A model generated the notes under the pieces. The model worked only from the letters and a program-made list of their open reading frames with translations. It was not told the origin of the DNA and did not search any database. Shown piece after piece: positions 1 through 9,216 of a DNA stretch of 64,000 nt. Location: the NCBI RefSeq assembly GCF_902499335.1, contig NZ_CABVQK010000013.1:124001-188000 (forward strand). Reading direction: 5' to 3'. Both the position numbers and the translations under genes were made by a program. How positions within the stretch are numbered: the stretch's first letter is position 1; each line of letters begins with the position of its first letter. This DNA comes from Burkholderia lata (lineage in GTDB: Bacteria; Pseudomonadota; Gammaproteobacteria; Burkholderiales; Burkholderiaceae).

Positions 1-198
1 GGCTTCCGGAATCGCACAGCCGATGATCGCGTCTTCGATCAGCTTCGTGTCGAAGCCGGGCACCTGCGCAACCGCCGACTTGATCGCGTGGACCAGCAGC
101 TCGTCCGGGCGCGTGTTCTTGAAGACACCGCGCGGGGCCTTGCCGATCGGCGTGCGGCTGGCGGCGACGATGTATGCGTCTTGCAATTGTTTGCTCAT
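1..198 (-). CDS. Acetyl-CoA C-acyltransferase (thiolase), N-terminal part, cut by window edge
   Basis: Only the first 66 codons lie in the window; the gene runs off the left edge. The start MSKQLQDAYIVAASRTPIGK and the following KNTRPDEL segment are typical of the thiolase N-terminal domain, which cleaves 3-ketoacyl-CoA in the last step of beta-oxidation. The ATG at 198 has a strong AAGGAG ribosome site at 205-210. It follows the 3-hydroxyacyl-CoA dehydrogenase gene by 27 bases on the same strand, so it is very likely the last or next gene of the same fatty-acid degradation operon. The catalytic Cys and His lie outside the window, so the FadA-like rather than biosynthetic assignment rests on context. 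Confidence 0.9.
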   Translation of the reverse strand, partial: MSKQLQDAYIVAASRTPIGKAPRGVFKNTRPDELLVHAIKSAVAQVPGFDTKLIEDAIIGCAIPEA

Positions 199-225
199 TT
201 GAGACTCCTTGCCTTATCCGCTCGC

Positions 226-2661
226 TCAGTTACGCACCGGCTTGCCGGTCTGCAACATGCCCATGATCCGTTCCTGCGTCTTCTGCGTGCCGAGCAGCTC
301 GACGAACGCACGGCGCTCCAGCGCGAGCAGCCACTGCTCGTCGACGAGGCTGCCGGCTTCGACGTCGCCGCCGCACACGGCTTCGGCGATACGGCTCGCG
401 ATCAGGTAGTCGTGGTCGCTGATGAAGCGGCCGTCACGCATGTTGACGAGCGATGCCTTGATCGTCGCGATCGCCGAACGGCCTGCGACCGGCACATCCT
501 TCGCGCGCAGCGGTGCGCGGTAGCCGGTGGCGGCCAGCGCGCGCGCTTCCTTCTTCGCGGTGTCGAGCAGTTCGAACACGTTGAAGATGATCGTGTCGGA
601 CGGCTTCACGTAGCCCATCGCACGGGCATCGTGCGCGGACGCCGAGACCTTCGCCATCGCCGCGTTCTCGAACGACTTCGTGACGAACTTCAGGATGTCG
701 GTGGTCGCGTTCGCGGCCGTGGCGGCATCCGCTGCGCGCAGCGCCGCTTCCTTCAGGCCGCCGCCCGCCGGCACGAGGCCGACGCCCACTTCGACGAGAC
801 CGATGTAGCTCTCGACGTGCACGACGCGCTTCGCGCTGTGCAGCATCAGCTCGCACCCGCCGCCGAGCGCGATGCCCGACACGGCTGCGACGACCGGCAC
901 GTTCGCGTACTTCACGCGCAGCATGCCTTCCTGGAACTTCTTCACGAACGGCTCGATACCCTTCGCGCCGCCCATCATGAACGCGGGCATCGCCTCTTCG
1001 AGGTTCGCGCCGGCCGAGAACGGGCCGCCCGGCGTGCCGAGCTTCAGCGACGTCGGCTGCCAGATCACCACGCCCTTGTAGTCCTTCTCCGCGAGTTCGA
1101 TCGCCTGCACGAGGCCGTCGATCACGCTCGGTCCGATCGTGTTCATCTTCGACTTGAACGACACGATCACGACGTCGTCTTCACCCGCACGGTCGTCGAC
1201 CCAGGCACGCACCGCGTCGGTTTCGAACAGCGTCTTGCCGTACGTCTTCGGATCGGCGCCGGCTTCGCCGAGCAGCGGCGCGCGGAATACCTGCTTGTCG
1301 TAGACCGCGAGGTCCGAACGCGGCACGAAGCGCTGCGCTGCCGGCGCCCACGAGCCTTCGGCCGTGTGCACGCCGCCCTTCTCGGCGACTGCGCCTTCGA
1401 GCACCCACGACGGCAGCGGCACGTTCGCGAGCGCCTTGCCGGCCGCGATGTCTTCCTGCACCCACTCGGCGACCTGCTTCCAGCCGGCAGCCTGCCAGCC
1501 TTCGAACGGGCCTTCGTTCCAGCCGAAGCCCCAGCGGATCGCGAGGTCGACGTCGCGCGCGTTGTCGGCGATCGATTCGAGATGCACGCCGATGTAGTGG
1601 AACACGTCGCGGAAGATCGACCACAGGAACTGCGCGTGCGGATGGTCCGTTTCACGCAGCAGCTTCAGGCGTTCTGCCGGCGGACGCTTCAGGATGCGGC
1701 CGACGGTTTCGTCCGCCTTCGCGCCCGAATCCACGTAGGTGCCCGTCTTCGCGTCGAGCACCTTGATCGCCTTGCCTTCCTTCTTGTAGAAACCGCCGCC
1801 CGTCTTCTGGCCGAGCGCACCCTGCTTCACCAGTTCGGCGAGCACGGCAGGCGTCTGGTAGACCGGGAAGAACGGATCGTCGGCGAGGTTGTCCTGCATC
1901 GTCTTGATCACGTGCGCCATCGTGTCGAGGCCGACCACGTCTGCGGTGCGGAACGTTGCCGACTTCGCGCGGCCGAGGCGGCTGCCCGTCAGGTCGTCGA
2001 CTTCGTCGAAACGCAGGCCGAACTTCGCGGCCTCGGTGATCACGGCCAGGATCGAGAAGATGCCGACGCGGTTCGCGATGAAGTTCGGCGTGTCCTTCGC
2101 GCGCACGACGCCCTTGCCGACGATGCTCGTCAGGAAGGTTTCGAGCTGGTCGAGGATCTCCGGACGCGTATGCGCGGTCGGGATCAGTTCGACGAGGTGC
2201 ATGTAGCGCGGCGGGTTGAAGAAGTGCACGCCGCAGAAGCGCGACTTCAGCTCATCCGAGAAACCTTCGGACAGCTTCGTGATCGACAGGCCCGACGTGT
2301 TGGTCGCGAAGATCGCGTTCGGCGCGATGTGCGGCGCGACCTTCTTGTACAGGTCGTGCTTCCAGTCCATCCGCTCGGCGATCGCTTCGATCACGACGTC
2401 GCACTCGGCGAGCTTCGCGATGTCGTCTTCGTAGTTCGCTGCTTCGAGGTACTTCGCGTCGTCCTTCACGCCGAACGGCGCGGGCGACAGCTTCTTCAGG
2501 TTCTCGATCGCCTTCAGCGCGATCGCGTTTTTCGGGCCTTCCTTGGCCGGCAGGTCGAACAGCAGCACCGGCACGCGCGCGTTGATGAGGTGCGCGGCGA
2601 TCTGCGCGCCCATCACGCCGGCGCCCAGCACGGCGACCTTGCGAATCAGGAAATTGCTCAC
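226..2661 (-). CDS. 3-hydroxyacyl-CoA dehydrogenase / enoyl-CoA hydratase family protein
   Basis: This 811-aa bifunctional beta-oxidation protein should hydrate trans-2-enoyl-CoA and oxidise L-3-hydroxyacyl-CoA with NAD. The Rossmann motif GAGVMG is at residues 13-18, followed by the dehydrogenase C-terminal domain to about residue 300. A crotonase-type domain follows (SAGANLEEAM near residue 550, then a CELMLHSAKR helix). The dehydrogenase-first order is the reverse of E. coli FadB/FadJ and matches the FadN-like family. The start is a GTG at 2661, chosen because the NAD-binding domain begins there and a GGAG lies just upstream. The open frame extends far upstream of it without homology. It sits between the acyl-CoA dehydrogenase and thiolase genes. 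Confidence 0.93.
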   Translation of the reverse strand: MSNFLIRKVAVLGAGVMGAQIAAHLINARVPVLLFDLPAKEGPKNAIALKAIENLKKLSPAPFGVKDDAKYLEAANYEDDIAKLAECDVVIEAIAERMDWKHDLYKKVAPHIAPNAIFATNTSGLSITKLSEGFSDELKSRFCGVHFFNPPRYMHLVELIPTAHTRPEILDQLETFLTSIVGKGVVRAKDTPNFIANRVGIFSILAVITEAAKFGLRFDEVDDLTGSRLGRAKSATFRTADVVGLDTMAHVIKTMQDNLADDPFFPVYQTPAVLAELVKQGALGQKTGGGFYKKEGKAIKVLDAKTGTYVDSGAKADETVGRILKRPPAERLKLLRETDHPHAQFLWSIFRDVFHYIGVHLESIADNARDVDLAIRWGFGWNEGPFEGWQAAGWKQVAEWVQEDIAAGKALANVPLPSWVLEGAVAEKGGVHTAEGSWAPAAQRFVPRSDLAVYDKQVFRAPLLGEAGADPKTYGKTLFETDAVRAWVDDRAGEDDVVIVSFKSKMNTIGPSVIDGLVQAIELAEKDYKGVVIWQPTSLKLGTPGGPFSAGANLEEAMPAFMMGGAKGIEPFVKKFQEGMLRVKYANVPVVAAVSGIALGGGCELMLHSAKRVVHVESYIGLVEVGVGLVPAGGGLKEAALRAADAATAANATTDILKFVTKSFENAAMAKVSASAHDARAMGYVKPSDTIIFNVFELLDTAKKEARALAATGYRAPLRAKDVPVAGRSAIATIKASLVNMRDGRFISDHDYLIASRIAEAVCGGDVEAGSLVDEQWLLALERRAFVELLGTQKTQERIMGMLQTGKPVRN

Positions 2662-2774
2662 GGGATGTCTCCGGATAGTGTCGTGCAGCGCGGGAGGTGT
2701 GGGCTGCACGGCGAAGTGAGTACCAGGAACCGTTGCGTTCGGGCGGCGCGCATCGCGCCCCGCCCGGAATCGCG

Positions 2775-4562
2775 TCAGAACAGCGATTCGTCGACTTCCA
2801 TCATCGTCTTCGAACCGGCGCGTGCGGCGCGGATCGTCGACGCCGTCTCGGGCAGCAGGCGCGCGAAGTAGAAGCGTGCCGTCGCGAGCTTCGACTTGTA
2901 GAACGGATCGCCCGACGCTTCCTTGTCGAGTGCGAGGCGCGCCATGCGCGCCCAGAAGTACGAGAACACCAGGTGGCCGACGGTACGCAGGTACGGCACG
3001 GCGGCAGCGCCGACTTCGTCCGGGTTCTGCATCGCCTTCATGCCGATTTCCATCGTCAGCTTCTGCACCTTGTCGCCGATGTCGGCGAGCGGGTTGATGA
3101 ACTCGGCCATTTCCGGCTTCACGCCTTCGGCTTCCGCGAATTCCGTGACGAGCTTGCCGAACTTCTTCAGCTTCGCGCCCATGTCGCCGAGCACCTTGCG
3201 GCCCAGCAGGTCGAGCGACTGGATCGAGTTCGTGCCTTCGTAGATCATGTTGATCCTCGCGTCGCGCACGTACTGCTCCATGCCCCACTCGGAGATGAAG
3301 CCGTGGCCGCCGTAGATCTGCATCGCGTGGTTGGTCGACTCGAACGCGTTGTCGGTCAGGAACGCCTTGATGATCGGCGTGAGCAGCGCGACGAGATCGG
3401 CTGCTTCCTTGCGCACCGCTTCGTCACCGTGCGACAGTTCCTTGTCGATCTGCAGCGCGGACCAGTACGTGAACGCGCGCGCGCCTTCGGCGTAGGCCTT
3501 CTGCGTGAGCAGCATGCGGCGCACGTCCGGGTGCACGATGATCGGGTCGGCCGGCTTGTCCGGTGCCTTCGGGCCCGTCAGCGAGCGCATCTGCAGGCGC
3601 TCCTTCGCATACGTGAGCGAGTTCTGGTACGCGACTTCCGTGAGGCCGAGGCCCTGCATGCCGACGCCGAGGCGCGCGGCATTCATCATCACGAACATTG
3701 CGTTCAAGCCCTTGTTCGGCTCGCCGACCAGCCAGCCCTTCGCGCCGTCGAGGTTCATCACGCACGTCGAGTTGCCGTGGATGCCCATCTTGTGCTCGAT
3801 CGAGCCGCACTTGATGCCGTTGCGCTCGCCCGGCTCGCCCGCTGCGTCGGGGATGAACTTCGGCACGATGAACAGCGAGATCCCCTTGGTGCCCTGCGGC
3901 GCGTCCGGCAGGCGCGCGAGCACGAGGTGGACGATGTTCTTCGACATGTCGTGCTCGCCGCTCGAGATGAAGATCTTCGTGCCGCTGATCGAGTACGAGC
4001 CGTCGCCGTTGGGTTCGGCCTTGGTGCGCAGGATGCCGAGGTCGGTGCCGCAGTGCGGCTCGGTCAGGCACATCGTGCCCGTCCATTCGCCCGACACGAG
4101 CTTCGGCAGGTAGCGCTGCTGCAGTTCCGGCGCGCCGTGCGCGTGCAGGCACTCGTAGGCGCCGTGCGACAGGCCCGGATACATCGTCCATGCCTGGTTC
4201 GCCGAGTTCAGCATTTCGTAGAGCGCGTTGTTCACGAACGCGGGCAGGCCCTGGCCGCCGTAGTCCGGATCGCAGCCGAGTGCCGGCCAGCCGGCCTCGA
4301 CGTATTGCTGATAGGCTTCCTTGAAGCCGGTCGGGGTCTTCACGACGCCGTCGCCTTCATACGTGCAGCCTTCGCGGTCGCCGACCTGGTTCAGCGGGAA
4401 CAGTACCTCGGAGCAGAACTTGCCCGCTTCCTCGAGGACCTGGTTGATCGTGTCGGCGTCGAGGTCCGCATGCTTGGGCATTTGCTTGACTTCGGCTTCG
4501 ACGTTCAGAAGCTCGTGCAACACGAATTGCATGTCGCGCAGCGGCGCGGCGTACTGTCCCAT
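2775..4562 (-). CDS. Acyl-CoA dehydrogenase (long, DmdC-like C-terminal extension)
   Basis: This 595-aa flavoprotein introduces the 2,3-double bond into acyl-CoA, the first step of beta-oxidation. CLTEPHCGTDLG near residue 170 is the FAD/substrate-binding motif, and IYEGTNSIQSLDLLGRK near residue 442 carries the glutamate expected to be the catalytic base. About 150 extra C-terminal residues put it in the roughly 600-aa subfamily. The start is the ATG at 4562 (MGQYAAPLRD), preceded by GGAGAG; a TTG twelve bases further upstream is possible but overlaps that ribosome site. The TetR gene lies 58 bp upstream and the hydratase/dehydrogenase gene about 110 bp downstream, all on one strand. Confidence 0.94.
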   Translation of the reverse strand: MGQYAAPLRDMQFVLHELLNVEAEVKQMPKHADLDADTINQVLEEAGKFCSEVLFPLNQVGDREGCTYEGDGVVKTPTGFKEAYQQYVEAGWPALGCDPDYGGQGLPAFVNNALYEMLNSANQAWTMYPGLSHGAYECLHAHGAPELQQRYLPKLVSGEWTGTMCLTEPHCGTDLGILRTKAEPNGDGSYSISGTKIFISSGEHDMSKNIVHLVLARLPDAPQGTKGISLFIVPKFIPDAAGEPGERNGIKCGSIEHKMGIHGNSTCVMNLDGAKGWLVGEPNKGLNAMFVMMNAARLGVGMQGLGLTEVAYQNSLTYAKERLQMRSLTGPKAPDKPADPIIVHPDVRRMLLTQKAYAEGARAFTYWSALQIDKELSHGDEAVRKEAADLVALLTPIIKAFLTDNAFESTNHAMQIYGGHGFISEWGMEQYVRDARINMIYEGTNSIQSLDLLGRKVLGDMGAKLKKFGKLVTEFAEAEGVKPEMAEFINPLADIGDKVQKLTMEIGMKAMQNPDEVGAAAVPYLRTVGHLVFSYFWARMARLALDKEASGDPFYKSKLATARFYFARLLPETASTIRAARAGSKTMMEVDESLF

Positions 4563-4620
4563 GACTCTCTCCAAAGGTGGGCAAAACGGCTCGAGCTCCT
4601 GGCGGGCGGGTCACGCTCCG

Positions 4621-5220
4621 CTAACGGCTCTCGCTCTGATACGAAACAATCGTCTTTTCCAGCGCGGCCCACGTGAGGCGCACGGCGTCCGGCGAATGCA
4701 GGAAGCGTGCGTCGTGATGCAGGCCGAGCGTGAAGCTGTACAACTCGAAGAGCATCAGCTCCGGATCCGTATCCGCACGCAGATGGCCTTCTTCCTTCGC
4801 CTGCGAAATGGCACGCAGCATCGCGGCACGCCAGGCCGTCACGCTTGCGATCAACTGCTCGCGCACGGGGCTGTCAGGCCGGTCGTCGTACTCGACGGCA
4901 CCGCTGATGTAGATGCATCCGGTCGTCACCTCCTGGATGCGCTTCTCCGTCCAGCGGGCCAGCATCGCCCGAAGGCGCGGCAAGCCTCGCGGCTCGCGCA
5001 GGCTCGGAAAGAACACCTCGTTTTCGAAACGATGGTGATACTCGCGGACGACCTCGACCTGCAGGTCTTCACGCGATCCGAAGTGCGCGAACACACCGCT
5101 CTTGCTCATCTGCATGCGCTCGGCCAGCAGGCCGATCGTCAGCCCCTCCAGCCCGTCCCGGCTGGCGAGGTCCAAAGCAGCTTCAAGTATCGCGGCACGC
5201 GTCTGTTCGCCTTTTCGCAT
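4621..5220 (-). CDS. TetR/AcrR family transcriptional regulator of the beta-oxidation operon
   Basis: The 199-aa protein has an N-terminal TetR DNA-binding domain: MRKGEQTRAAILEAALDLA, then the helix-turn-helix around residues 27-46 with MSKSGVFAHFGSRE. The C-terminal domain (residues 80-199) is of the ligand-binding type and the ligand cannot be read. As the first gene of an operon holding acyl-CoA dehydrogenase, hydratase/dehydrogenase and thiolase genes, it probably represses them and itself and responds to acyl-CoA. That is inferred from FadR/PsrA-type TetR regulators elsewhere. A perfect 6+6 palindrome lies 25 bases before its start. Confidence 0.92.
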   Translation of the reverse strand: MRKGEQTRAAILEAALDLASRDGLEGLTIGLLAERMQMSKSGVFAHFGSREDLQVEVVREYHHRFENEVFFPSLREPRGLPRLRAMLARWTEKRIQEVTTGCIYISGAVEYDDRPDSPVREQLIASVTAWRAAMLRAISQAKEEGHLRADTDPELMLFELYSFTLGLHHDARFLHSPDAVRLTWAALEKTIVSYQSESR

Positions 5221-5244
5221 AGCTATTTCTGTAACCGTTCGGGG

Positions 5245-5262
5245 GTTCGAATAAAATCGAAC
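5245..5262. promoter_or_regulatory. Palindromic candidate operator for the TetR regulator
   Basis: GTTCGA and TCGAAC flank a six-base A/T spacer, forming a perfect inverted repeat of the size bound by TetR dimers. It lies 25 bases upstream of the regulator start, where it would cover the promoter or the start of the transcript. The binding claim is inference. Confidence 0.55.
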
Positions 5263-5372
5263 GGCCGTACTATTATTGAGTGCGGCCGCTCGCGAAACAA
5301 GGAAATTATTAGAAACCGGTGTCTAACCGAGCCGCTATTTTGCGCGATTCCGGCGGGACCGGAGCGGCTTTT

Positions 5373-5388
5373 CCGCACGAACGTGCGG
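5373..5388. repeat. Hairpin-forming inverted repeat downstream of clsB
   Basis: CCGCACG and CGTGCGG form a perfect inverted repeat in the gap between clsB (ending at 5420) and the TetR gene. A T-rich stretch follows only on the plus strand after a five-base gap, while clsB reads from the minus strand, so it is not a convincing rho-independent terminator for clsB. Confidence 0.35.
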
Positions 5389-5419
5389 ACAGATTTTTGA
5401 AGCGAACGCTTAGTCTTCG

Positions 5420-6694
5420 TCAGTCGTAACCGCCGACCGTCAGCGCCTTCATCACGACGCGATACGCCGTATAGGCGAGCCAGTTCAGCATGCGCTCGAT
5501 GCGCGGGCGCGCGGCGAACCGGGCGGGGTCGATTTCCCGGCCGTCGGCGAACGCGGCCGCGATCGCGTCGCGCAGTTCGTTCGTGACAGCATCGTAGCGC
5601 ACCAGCACGACATTCGCCTCATTGTTCAACATCAGGCTCAGCGCGTCCAGGTTCGATGAGCCGACCGTCGCCCAGTTGTCGTCGATCACGGCCACCTTGC
5701 CGTGCAGCATCGTCCTGTCGTACTCGGCCACGCGCACGCCCGCGCGCAGCAGCGCGTGATAGAGGAACGGCACGGCCGTGTCGAGCGCCGCGAATTCCTT
5801 GCGGCCGATCAGGATCCGCACGTCGACGCCGCGTCGCGCGGCGCCCGTCAGCGCACGGCGCAGCTTGCGCCCCGGCATGAAATACGGATTGGCGAGCAGG
5901 ATCCGCTGGCGCGCCTGGCCGATCGCCGCGAGATACGCCTTCTCGATCGCGCGGCGGTTCACGACGTTGTCGCGCGCGACGAACGCGACGCTCGGCTCCG
6001 TCACGACCCGCAGCGCGCCGGCCTTGACCCACCGGTGGCTGCGCATCCAGCGCCGGAACATGTCGGGGAACGCTTCGCCGCCGTGCAGCCCGGCCGCGTA
6101 TTGCGCATACGGCTTGTGGCCGAACATGATGCGGTGCCACTGCAGTTCGAACGCGGCGCGCACGTCGGACACAGCAGGCCCGGCCATCTCGACCGCGAAA
6201 TCCCAGCGCGGAAACGGCAGCGTCGTGCCGCCCTGCGCGTAGTCGTCGATGATGTTGATGCCGCCGCAGAACGCGACCGCGTGATCGATCACCGCGAGCT
6301 TGCGATGCGTGCGCGAGAAGCCGAAGCGGCCGAACAGGAAACGGTTGTAGATGCAGTGCTCGACGCCGGCCGCCACCCACGTGTCGAACAACGGCAGGCG
6401 TGCGGTGCCGATGCCGTCGGTGATCACGCGCACGCGCACGCCGCGCTGTGCCGCGCGGATCAGCGCGTCCGACACCGGCCGGCCGGCCGCGTCGTCGCAG
6501 AAGATGTAGGTTTCGAGCATCACCTGCTCGCGGGCGGCATCGATCCGCTCGATCAATGCCTGGAAGAATGCGCCGCCACCCTCGCACAGCCGCACGGTGT
6601 TGCCCGACGTGAAGGCGAGCCGCGACGCGGAACCGCGTTCCTGCAGGAACATCTGCCGCAATTGCGCGAAGCGCTTGCGGGCTTCCGCCGTCAT
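5420..6694 (-). CDS. clsB: Cardiolipin synthase ClsB-type phospholipase D protein
   Basis: The 424-aa protein has two phospholipase D motifs: HRKLAVID near residue 131 and HGKVAVID near residue 331, each followed by the usual G-G-x-N or S-x-N. The length is close to E. coli ClsB (413 aa). This family condenses phosphatidylglycerol with another phospholipid to make cardiolipin at the inner membrane. The start is the ATG at 6694 (MTAEARKRFAQLRQMF), which overlaps the nudB stop codon in an ATGA, so the two are translationally coupled. The longer upstream frame lies inside nudB and is a shadow. A second two-HKD protein is encoded at 36379-38004. Confidence 0.9.
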   Translation of the reverse strand: MTAEARKRFAQLRQMFLQERGSASRLAFTSGNTVRLCEGGGAFFQALIERIDAAREQVMLETYIFCDDAAGRPVSDALIRAAQRGVRVRVITDGIGTARLPLFDTWVAAGVEHCIYNRFLFGRFGFSRTHRKLAVIDHAVAFCGGINIIDDYAQGGTTLPFPRWDFAVEMAGPAVSDVRAAFELQWHRIMFGHKPYAQYAAGLHGGEAFPDMFRRWMRSHRWVKAGALRVVTEPSVAFVARDNVVNRRAIEKAYLAAIGQARQRILLANPYFMPGRKLRRALTGAARRGVDVRILIGRKEFAALDTAVPFLYHALLRAGVRVAEYDRTMLHGKVAVIDDNWATVGSSNLDALSLMLNNEANVVLVRYDAVTNELRDAIAAAFADGREIDPARFAARPRIERMLNWLAYTAYRVVMKALTVGGYD

Positions 6695-7185
6695 GCGGAC
6701 GAGCCGTGCGGCGCGCGCGACAGTGCCACGCGGGCGGGCAGTTGCAGGATCGCCTCGGCGTTCGACGGCGAGAAGCAACGTGCGGCCGCCTCGCGGAACG
6801 GCAGCCACGCATGGTCGACATGCTCGCGCGGCGACAGCGTCACGTCGACGCGATGCGGCACGCACAGGCCGAACCAGTGCTCGACGTTGCGCGTGACACC
6901 CGGTGCATAGCGGTGCAGGTATTGCGGATAGATCGTGTATTCGATCCGGTGGCGCCAGTCGACGAGCGCACTGGCGGGCACGTCCGGCGTGCCGGTCGCG
7001 ATGCCGGTTTCCTCGGCCACTTCGCGCGCGGCGGTGACCGCGAGCGGCTCGTCGAGCGCGTCCTTCGAGCCGGTCACCGATTGCCAGAAATCGGGCTGGT
7101 CGGCACGCTTGATCACGAGCACATCGAGGTCGGGCGTGTAGATCACGACAAGAACGGATTCGGGGATTTTCGGCGGCTTCGTCAT
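6691..7185 (-). CDS. nudB: Dihydroneopterin triphosphate diphosphatase (Nudix hydrolase)
   Basis: The 164-aa Nudix protein begins MTKPPKIPESVLVVIY and contains DFWQSVTGS, both very close to E. coli NudB, which removes pyrophosphate from dihydroneopterin triphosphate in folate synthesis. The Nudix box reads GSKDALDEPLAV...REVAEETG. It has one more residue between the first glycine and the glutamate than the canonical G-x5-E spacing. The start at 7185 is chosen by homology, since upstream codons are possible but the ribosome site is weak. It lies downstream of aspS but beyond a strong terminator, so it probably has its own promoter; it is coupled to clsB. Confidence 0.9.
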   Translation of the reverse strand: MTKPPKIPESVLVVIYTPDLDVLVIKRADQPDFWQSVTGSKDALDEPLAVTAAREVAEETGIATGTPDVPASALVDWRHRIEYTIYPQYLHRYAPGVTRNVEHWFGLCVPHRVDVTLSPREHVDHAWLPFREAAARCFSPSNAEAILQLPARVALSRAPHGSSA

Positions 7186-7265
7186 CTTTGTTTCATGCAG
7201 CACGGGGCCGCGCGCCGGGCAAGTGCTCCGAACGGGCGGCAAGTGCTGCGACTGTACCGCAAAAA

Positions 7266-7297
7266 ATGAAAAAGGCGCATCGCTGCGCCTTTTTCAT
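7266..7297. terminator. Bidirectional rho-independent terminator after aspS
   Basis: A perfect 14-bp inverted repeat (arms 7266-7279 and 7284-7297) around a four-base loop has a GGCGCA core and A-run/T-run flanks. It lies 50 bases past the aspS stop, upstream of nudB, and should end the aspS transcript. Confidence 0.88.
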
Positions 7298-7346
7298 GTG
7301 CGGCGTGTGTGCGCGCGAACGCACACACGACCGGGTACGAAGTGCG

Positions 7347-9149
7347 TTACGCCTTCGGCTGTTCCGGCTGACGCAGACGGATGTGCAGTTCGCGCAGCTG
7401 ACGCTCGTCGACCGGGCTCGGTGCTTGCGTGAGCAGATCCTGCGCACGCTGCGTCTTCGGGAACGCGATCACGTCGCGGATCGAATCGGCACCGGCCATC
7501 ATCGTGACGATGCGGTCGAGGCCGAAGGCGATACCACCGTGCGGCGGCGCGCCGTACTGCAGTGCGTCCAGCAGGAAGCCGAACTTCAGCTGCGCTTCTT
7601 CCGCACCGATCTTCAGCGCGCGGAACACCTTGCTCTGCACTTCCTCGCGGTGAATACGCACCGAGCCGCCACCGATTTCCCAGCCGTTCAGCACCATGTC
7701 GTAGGCCTTCGCGAGGCAACGGCCCGGATCCGTCTCGAGGTACTCGAGGTGCTCGTCCTTCGGGCTCGTGAACGGGTGGTGCGCCGCGACGTAGCGCGCG
7801 TCTTCGTCGTCGTATTCGAACATCGGGAAGTCGACGACCCACAGCGGCTTCCAGCCGGCATGGACGAGGCCGTTCGCCTTGCCGAATTCCGAATGGCCGA
7901 TCTTCAGGCGCAGTGCGCCGAGGCTGTCGTTGACGACCTTCGCGCGGTCGGCCGCGAAGAAGATGATGTCGCCGTCTTCCGCGCCGGTGCGCTCGAGGAT
8001 CGCCGCGATCGATGCGTCGTGCAGGTTCTTGACGATCGGGCTCTGCAGGCCGTCACGGCCCTTCGCCTTCTCGTTGACCTTGATCCAGGCGAGACCCTTC
8101 GCGCCGTAGATGCGCACGAATTCGGTGTAGCCGTCGATATCGCCACGCGACAGCTCGCTGCCCTTCGGCACGCGCAGTGCCGCGACACGGCCGTCCTTCG
8201 CGTTGGCCGGCGTGCTGAACACCTTGAAGTCGACGTCCTTCATCGCGTCGGTCAGCTCGGTGAATTCGAGCTGCACGCGCAGGTCCGGCTTGTCCGAACC
8301 GAAACGCGCCATCGCTTCCGAGTACGGCATCACCGGGAAGGTCGCGTCGAGTTCGACGTCGATCGTCGTCTTGAAGATGTGACGGATCATGTCTTCGAAC
8401 AGGTCACGGATTTCCTGCTCGCCGAGGAACGACGTTTCGCAGTCGATCTGCGTGAATTCCGGCTGACGGTCGGCACGGAGGTCTTCGTCGCGGAAGCACT
8501 TGGTGATCTGGTAGTAACGGTCGAAGTTCGCGACCATCAGCAGCTGCTTGAACAGCTGCGGCGACTGCGGCAGCGCGAAGAACTGGCCCGCGTTCGTACG
8601 CGACGGCACGAGGTAGTCGCGCGCGCCTTCCGGCGTGCTCTTCGTCAGCATCGGCGTTTCGATGTCGATGAAACCCTGCTCGTCGAGGTACTTGCGCGCT
8701 TCGATCGCGACGCGGTAGCGCAGGCGCAGGTTGTGCTGCATCTGCGGACGGCGCAGGTCGAGCACGCGGTGCGTGAGGCGCGTCGTTTCCGACAGGTTGT
8801 CGTCGTCGAGCTGGAACGGCGGCGTGACCGATGCGTTCAGCACGTTCAGTTCGTGGCACAGCACTTCGATCTTGCCGCTCTTCAGGCCGGCGTTGACCGT
8901 GCCTTCCGGACGGTTGCGCACGAGGCCCTTGATCTGCACGCAGAACTCGTTGCGCACGCCTTCGGCGGTCGCGAACATTTCCGCGCGATCCGGGTCGCAC
9001 ACCACCTGCACGAGGCCTTCACGATCGCGCAGGTCGATGAAGATCACACCGCCGTGATCGCGGCGGCGCTGCACCCAGCCGCACAGCGACACGGTTTGGC
9101 CCAGCAGGTGTTCGGTCACGAGACCGCAGTATTCAGTACGCATCGACAT
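7347..9149 (-). CDS. aspS: Aspartyl-tRNA synthetase
   Basis: This 600-aa class II aminoacyl-tRNA synthetase charges tRNA-Asp. The N-terminal OB-fold anticodon-binding domain (residues 1-110) is followed by the class II core with motif 2 (FRDEDLRADRQPEFTQID). The bacterial GAD-type insertion comes next, and motif 3 near the C-terminus reads GLDRIVTMMAGADSIRD. The length and the insertion are those of bacterial AspRS. The start at 9149 (MSMRTEYCG) is the first methionine, with a second two codons later. It follows DUF502 and fmdB genes in the same direction, the usual arrangement in Burkholderia and relatives. Confidence 0.97.
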   Translation of the reverse strand: MSMRTEYCGLVTEHLLGQTVSLCGWVQRRRDHGGVIFIDLRDREGLVQVVCDPDRAEMFATAEGVRNEFCVQIKGLVRNRPEGTVNAGLKSGKIEVLCHELNVLNASVTPPFQLDDDNLSETTRLTHRVLDLRRPQMQHNLRLRYRVAIEARKYLDEQGFIDIETPMLTKSTPEGARDYLVPSRTNAGQFFALPQSPQLFKQLLMVANFDRYYQITKCFRDEDLRADRQPEFTQIDCETSFLGEQEIRDLFEDMIRHIFKTTIDVELDATFPVMPYSEAMARFGSDKPDLRVQLEFTELTDAMKDVDFKVFSTPANAKDGRVAALRVPKGSELSRGDIDGYTEFVRIYGAKGLAWIKVNEKAKGRDGLQSPIVKNLHDASIAAILERTGAEDGDIIFFAADRAKVVNDSLGALRLKIGHSEFGKANGLVHAGWKPLWVVDFPMFEYDDEDARYVAAHHPFTSPKDEHLEYLETDPGRCLAKAYDMVLNGWEIGGGSVRIHREEVQSKVFRALKIGAEEAQLKFGFLLDALQYGAPPHGGIAFGLDRIVTMMAGADSIRDVIAFPKTQRAQDLLTQAPSPVDERQLRELHIRLRQPEQPKA

Positions 9150-9216
9150 GATGTTTGCTTTCGTTCGGTTTGATCAACGGGCGCCGCAACGCGCGGCCCG
9201 GGCGATGATTCTTTAC

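Noticed and set aside
88..2871. 927-aa open frame on the plus strand opposite the beta-oxidation gene
   Set aside because: Arg/His/Val-rich antisense translation of a conserved enzyme gene on the other strand; a high-GC frame shadow without homology.
7188..9173. 661-aa open frame opposite aspS
   Set aside because: Antisense shadow of a certain gene; no ribosome site and no recognisable domain.
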